Shown one piece after another: positions 59,702 to 64,000 of a DNA stretch of 64,000 nucleotides. The translations under genes and the position numbers were made by a program. The notes beneath the pieces were generated by a model that was not told the DNA's origin, ran no database searches, and was given only the letters and a program-made list of their open reading frames with translations. The DNA lies in the NCBI GenBank assembly GCA_001600635.1, contig BCKL01000033.1, positions 130,515 to 194,514 on the forward strand, in the 5' to 3' direction. The first letter of the stretch is position 1, and every line of letters starts with the position of its first letter. Origin of the DNA: Leucosporidium creatinivorum (lineage: Eukaryota; Basidiomycota; Microbotryomycetes; Leucosporidiales; Leucosporidiaceae).

Positions 59702-61318
59702 AGCTTGTGTATCTGGATGAACTGGGCGCGAGGCTTCGCACTGATCATGAGCGCCGAGGTTGCCCCCGAAGTGACTGCGAAGGTTCGCGACTGGCTCTCG
59801 GGGACCAGAAGACAGCTATAGCCTCTTTAGAGTGTGAGCCTGAGTTGTATGTCGCGCGGACGGGTGCACGAGCGAACTTCTTGATTTTCGCTCGTCGCTG
59901 CTTCTTTTCTGTCGAATCTCGACTGCGAGCTGTCCGCCGCAGCGCGTGCACGGAGCTTCTGTAGCCGAGTAGAGCACCTACATATCTCGGGATAGAATGT
60001 AGGCAAAGCTGAGAACACTGCAACACTGTCAGTACATCGCTACAGAGTCAGAGAGCTCGGCGAGTCGGGATGAGGGGTCTCGGCGATGAGATTAACAGGA
60101 GGAAGAGCACGAAGATGCTGTATGTAGGTCACTTGAAGCTCGGAAAATGATTCGGAAGACAATGCGATACATATCGCAATGTATGGCGCACTTTCAGAAT
60201 GAGTCTCGCTCTCAGAGGGTGTGCCGTGTTTCCTGAGGCTGGCTTGGTGCTGGGCCAGTCGTCTTGGTGAGCAGTCCAAGACCACCTCCTCATCAGCCAA
60301 TGTGGCTTAGAACGCTTCCCCCGTGATCCCGCGCCGAAAAAAGCCGCCTTGAATCCTCCCCAGCGAGCTTTAGCCTTCGCCGAGCAGTGCACACAACAAA
60401 ATGGAGCCTTCCGGGGCAGCTAGATCGGTTTGCAGCCTCTCCGTTCCTTCTATAGTCATCCTGTAGTACGTATAAGGTGCTCTGCCAGCCACCTGTAGCC
60501 ATATCACCAACGCCGAAGCCAGCCTGGGAAGGGTTCGACACTTCGGCGCTCGCTCACCGACGACACTTTGACGGGGTCAACCTCCTTGCTGCATGAAGAA
60601 CCCGGCTTGCGGCCCACCCTTCTGCACCGCATTGCCCTCCGGCGGCTCACCGCTCCGTCCGTGAGAAGGGCCCAGGCCGACGAGGACAATGGAAGCGAGC
60701 GAAGAATCTCTCATCTTGCTCGCGAGAAATATAAATCTCTCGTGAACCCGTCCGCGCACCATAGAGTTGCGGGTCAGTCTCTCCTTCGACTGCCTCGCTG
60801 CTCGGCGCGGAGCTGATATCTTCCTGCTTCCCTGATAGCCTCCCTCCCGAGCTGTCATGCTCTAGACCATGCGACACAAGATATCACTGTCTTCTTTTTA
60901 TTATCCGCCCTCGCCATCGCCAACACCCCGCTCCCTTTCACTTTTCTTTTGACTTCTTGTCGTCTGACTCTCGGCGCTCGCGATCGGCGCCGGTGTCGCT
61001 CGGCTGTTCGCTCGGCTCCTTCTCGCTTCTCGTGCCTCGCTCGTTTCATTTTCCTTCTCATACGACCGGCTCGCCGAGCTCGGCGGCTCCATGCCCTTCA
61101 TTTCTGCTTTCCGCCGTGCCTCGGCGCTCCCTTTGTGGCTCGGTCGACGACAAAAAGCAGTTGGCTGCTCGCTGGCAGGGCTGGGGTTTGCCAGGCAGCA
61201 GAGCGGGCTAGCTGATGGTGAAACGAGCAAGGGGTACATGAGAGTAAGCTCGAATTTTCGCTCGCTCGCCTTTCTCTTCTCCTTCCTTCACTCGGTCTAC
61301 ACTCCCCCCTCGCCGAAA
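59702..61318. other. Long region without a supported gene
   Basis: About 1.6 kb. Short frames on both strands have no domain and no convincing splice structure. From about 60910 the sequence is related to 63350 onward, so the right part is the duplicated upstream region of the next secreted-protein gene. Confidence 0.45.
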
Positions 61319-61400
61319 ATGCTCGCCTTCGCTCCTCTCGCGCTCCTTCTCTCCCTCTCGGTCTCAATCTCGGCAGTACCAATCGGCTCTCCTCGCGTTA
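60910..61400 (+). repeat. Duplicated upstream region and signal-peptide block, copy 1
   Basis: It shares long stretches with the segment at about 63350-63800: CGCTCCCTTTCAC near its start, CTCGGCGCTCCCTTTGT, CGGTCGACGACAAAAAGCAG, GAAACGAGCAAGGGGTACAT, CGCCGAAAATGCTCGC and the signal-peptide codons. Confidence 0.8.
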
Positions 61401-61847
61401 AGCCTATCACCGAATCCGCCATGTCGAGCGTCGCCCCCACCACTTCAACCTCGAGCCAGCACTTCTCCGCGACACCATCCTACGCCGCCCCTGTCAGCTG
61501 CCCCAGCGGCTCAGCACAAAGCTTCTACGGATCTGACTGCTTGCCATGCATCAGTGGAGGTATCTGGGGAGGCATCAGCCCGCCGATGATCGTCCCCGTG
61601 CCAGCTTGCAAAGGACTGGGTTACCCGCCGGCGAGTCCGACGACGCCGAAGAAGTGAGTGGCTTGCTTCTTTCGCTCAGTTTGCAGGGTGGCGACTGACT
61701 CTGAGCCCCTGCAGATATGTCACTCCTCTCGTCCCCTCGAACTACACCCCTCCTCCCATCATCAAGCCCACCTCGACCTTCTCGGTGAGGGGGAGGACGA
61801 GCGTGGTGCAGAGTAGTTCCTCCATGTCGGCCGGTAAATCTGCTTAG
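61319..61847 (+). CDS. Small secreted protein (paralogue A1)
   Basis: Two exons, joined by an intron after SPTTPKK (donor GTGAGT at about 61654, acceptor at about 61716). The signal peptide is MLAFAPLALLLSLSVSISAV, followed by PIGSPRVKPITES, a motif shared with the neighbouring paralogues. The mature chain is Ser/Thr/Pro-rich with a central Cys module (APVSCPSGSAQSF...DCLPCISGG) and a C-terminus YVTPLVPSNYTPPPIIKPTS. The stop TAG is at 61845-61847. No domain is recognised. Its leader sequence is duplicated upstream of the gene at 63717. Confidence 0.75.
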
Positions 61848-62269
61848 TGTGTTGAGTAGCCGAACTTTCATAGGCTCTATCTCCGACCGAGCCAGCGAGC
61901 AAATGCATGTGAAGGACTGCCCTCTCCCTTCCTTCCGCCTCGGCGCCGAGCACTGCTCGGCAATCCTGCGCTGCCTTCCGCTTCCAAGACTTCATCTCTC
62001 TTCTTCGCGGCTCTCACACGTGAACACGGAAAACATCTCGGCTCCCAACTAGACCACTACATCTCATCGCCTCGGCCTGTTCCTTTGAGACTTCCCTTTC
62101 TTCTCCTCCCGACCACAAAAACCCCTTGCCGAGGTCGATGAAACGCTAGCAGCCCCTCGCCCGAGACAGTGGGGTGGTGCAGTTCACCTTCTCGTACTCT
62201 GCTCTTGCTCTTCTGCTCCTCACTTGCTACCTCTCTCTCCTCCCTTCGCCCTCCATTTCTCTCCTTGAA
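61848..62269. other. Intergenic region within the secreted-protein cluster
   Basis: It carries the palindrome CTCGGCGCCGAG at 61939-61950 and, from about 62080, a pyrimidine-rich leader related to that before 58958. Confidence 0.45.
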
Positions 62270-63030
62270 ATGGTCTCCGTCTCGCAGCTCGTTCTCTCGG
62301 CTCTCTCCTTCGCCTTCGTCGCTTCTGCTACTCCAGTACCAGTGGGGGCTGCTCGCATCAAGCCCAGCACCATCACGGCCAACGCTCGGTAAGTTACAGC
62401 CACGCTCTCGCCTTGTTCTCGACCGCCGGGCTGACTCTTGCTCCTCCTTCCTGCAGCTCAAGCACCGTCTCTGCCACCTCCACTACTTCGCCTGCTCCCA
62501 CTTCTACAGCAGTGGTATGGACTAAGGTCTGCAGCGGTGCAACACCCTACCTTGATGCTAGTGCGTCAAGCTTCCTCTTTCCCCGAGACCCTCGCCGAAC
62601 CTTGAACTTGAACTGACTCGCTCGCCTCGACACTCACAGACAGCAACTGCGTCGCCTGTAACGGTGGAAAACCAGGCGCCGCCACGTGTGATCAGTACGG
62701 CGGGGCAACAAAATGGTGAGCCTTACTCCTTTACTTCTCGCCGGCTTTGATCGCCGAGCTGACTCGCTCCGCGTACCTGCTCGACCACAGCATCTCCGAC
62801 GTGTACCTCAAGATGTACAACAATACGTGTGCTACCTGTTCCGATGCGTGGCAGAATCCTGGTGTACAGACCTGCACCGAGCTGTCGCCAACGACCTGGT
62901 GAGTCTATCGCCCTTCGGCTCTGATTCGGTCGCCGAGCTGACCTGGTGCTGCAGCTATGAGGGTTACACCAAGGTCGTCGAAGTATTCAGGTTCAAGGCC
63001 TGGATTACGTACACTTGCAAGAAGAACTGA
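62270..63030 (+). CDS. Small secreted cysteine-containing protein (paralogue B2)
   Basis: Five exons are read from 62270. The signal peptide is MVSVSQLVLSALSFAFVASA, then TPVPVGAARIKPSTITANAR, a Ser/Thr-rich stretch (SSSTVSATSTTSPAPTSTAV), and a Cys-rich module: WTKVCSGATPYLDA, NCVACNGGKPGAATCDQYGG, YNNTCATCSDAWQNPGVQTC, CYEGYTKVVEV and ITYTCKKN at the stop (63028-63030). The Cys spacing and the GYEG/CKK ending match the gene at 58958. Introns contain the CGCCGAGCTGAC word (62751-62763 and 62930-62943). The function is unknown; a secreted disulfide-bonded protein is the only safe statement. Confidence 0.75.
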
Positions 63031-63716
63031 GGGCTGAGGTGCAACAGAGCCTACATGCTTCGAAGATTCGGAGGGCAGCGCAGAGAGCTTTGACGCAGGG
63101 TGAAGACTGGTTCGCGATTGCTTGCACACGATCACAGATGGACTTGGAGTTGTGCAGAGCGGTCGGACGAGCGGTTGTAGTAGGTGAGCTTCTCCTTCTC
63201 CTCTCCTTGCATGCTCGGCGCCGAGCTAATCTCGTTTCCCTGCGCTCCTGCCTCTCTATCAATTGGGTCCTCAGCGCTCAGCACACCAAGCTCCACCCTT
63301 CCCATTCTCAGCTGCGCCTCATCATCTTCGTCGCCGTCCCCCTCTCTCCATCGCCAGCATCCCCCTCCCTTTCACATTTCTTTTGACCTCTCGGCGCCCG
63401 TCTCGCTCGCCTGCCCTCCCGGCTCCATCTCGCTCCTCCTCGTTCCTCACCAACTTCATTTCCTTGAGCTACAGCCGAGACTGCTGTCTATCCGATCCTG
63501 ACCCTTCGGTGTGGCTCAGCCCCGGCGTGCCTCGGCGCTCCCTTTGTAGCTCGGTCGACGACAAAAAGCAGTCTGCTGCTCGCTGGCAGGGCTACAAGAC
63601 AGCAGGAGAGCTAGAGGAGGATGAAACGAGCAAGGGGTACATGAGAGTAGGTCTGCTTTTTCGCTCGCTCGCTTCTCTCTTTCTCTTTCCTTCACTCCCA
63701 ATCCCCCTCGCCGAAA
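63031..63716. other. Intergenic region within the secreted-protein cluster
   Basis: It includes the palindrome CTCGGCGCCGAG at 63224-63235 and the second copy of the duplicated leader from about 63350. No gene is supported. Confidence 0.45.
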
Positions 63717-63800
63717 ATGCTCGCGTTGACCCCCCTCGCTCTTCTCCTCTCCCTCTCGGTCACCGTCTCGGCTGCTCCAGCTGGCATCATCACCACCAAG
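63350..63800 (+). repeat. Duplicated upstream region and signal-peptide block, copy 2
   Basis: Copy of the segment at 60910-61400, about 2.4 kb away in direct orientation, with several short insertions and deletions between the copies. Confidence 0.8.
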
Positions 63801-64000
63801 GACGTCTGGAGCCTCGTTCCCACTACTCCAGTCGTCAGCAAGACTTCCACCTCGACCTCCTACTCGGCGACGTCAACCGCCGCCAAGTCGCCCAACTGCC
63901 CGCCTGAGCAGCCCTACTACGTCGAGTGGTGTGCGTAAATCTACCTTGCGCACGAAGAAGTACACTCGGCTGACCCTCGCCTCTCGGATACAGACAAGTC
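63717..64000 (+). CDS. Small secreted protein (paralogue A2), 5' part
   Basis: The start at 63717 encodes the signal peptide MLALTPLALLLSLSVTVSAA, almost the same as that of the gene at 61319, then PAGIITTKDVW, a Ser/Thr-rich stretch and a first Cys block SPNCPPEQPYYVEWC. An intron begins at about 63934 (GTGCGT) and its acceptor is close to the window end (CAG at about 63993). The rest of the gene lies outside the window. Confidence 0.72.

Noticed and set aside
59702-60900. Possible additional secreted-protein gene
   Set aside because: Neither strand shows a signal peptide followed by the Cys module; only short frames are present.

Overview
The window is nuclear DNA of an intron-rich, GC-rich fungus, most likely a basidiomycete yeast. 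A Pucciniomycotina/Microbotryomycetes affiliation is plausible but not proven from sequence alone. The evidence is gene content (Pom152, Atg101, Ubc12, a MoaA-MoaC fusion, a Vcx1-type antiporter, secreted Ser/Thr-rich small proteins), densely packed genes on both strands, and very many introns of about 50-120 nt with GTGAGT-like donors, a CTGAC branch site and a CAG acceptor. No rRNA, tRNA, CRISPR array, transposon or virus-derived element was recognised. Two N characters (about 52521 and 52529) show this is an unfinished assembly.

Layout. 1-312: 3' end of 5-hydroxyisourate hydrolase. 659-3564 (minus): a DUF3074 lipid-binding-type protein and a MYND-finger gene that looks damaged. 3847-5922: Ebp1/PA2G4. 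6257-9091 (minus): a short-chain dehydrogenase and a small unknown gene. 9206-9638: a leftover kinase tail. 9884-11138 (minus): transaldolase. 11318-18045: nucleoporin Pom152 and a secreted ferritin-like Rds1-type protein. 18431-19802 (minus): Ubc12. 20091-22682: bifunctional MOCS1. 22979-27488 (minus): cystathionine beta-synthase and methylcrotonyl-CoA carboxylase beta. 28400-32062: aspartic protease and NIPSNAP. 32394-41600 (minus): FAD monooxygenase, homogentisate dioxygenase, Atg101, CCT3. 41988-42176: a small unknown gene. 42338-43735 (minus): HMG-CoA lyase. 44108-48265: AhpD-like protein and Ca2+/H+ exchanger. 48526-57998 (minus): LLM-class flavin monooxygenase, SGNH-like type II membrane protein, mpaB/DUF2236 oxygenase and ALDH7A1. 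58958-64000 (plus): a tandem family of small secreted proteins.

Shared themes. Several genes act in amino-acid breakdown: MCC-beta and HMG-CoA lyase for leucine, homogentisate dioxygenase for tyrosine/phenylalanine, ALDH7A1 for lysine/pipecolate, cystathionine beta-synthase for sulfur amino acids. They are interleaved with housekeeping genes, so this is loose proximity and not an operon-like cluster. The most unusual signal is in gene architecture. Conserved genes are cut into extremely small exons (6, 8, 10, 16, 16 and 19 nt), each of which restores frame and supplies residues inside a conserved block. A TCGGCG/CGCCGA word recurs beside the CTGAC branch site in introns of both strands, with exact 13-bp copies in unrelated genes. 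The right end looks like a young tandem expansion of secreted, possibly effector-like, proteins.
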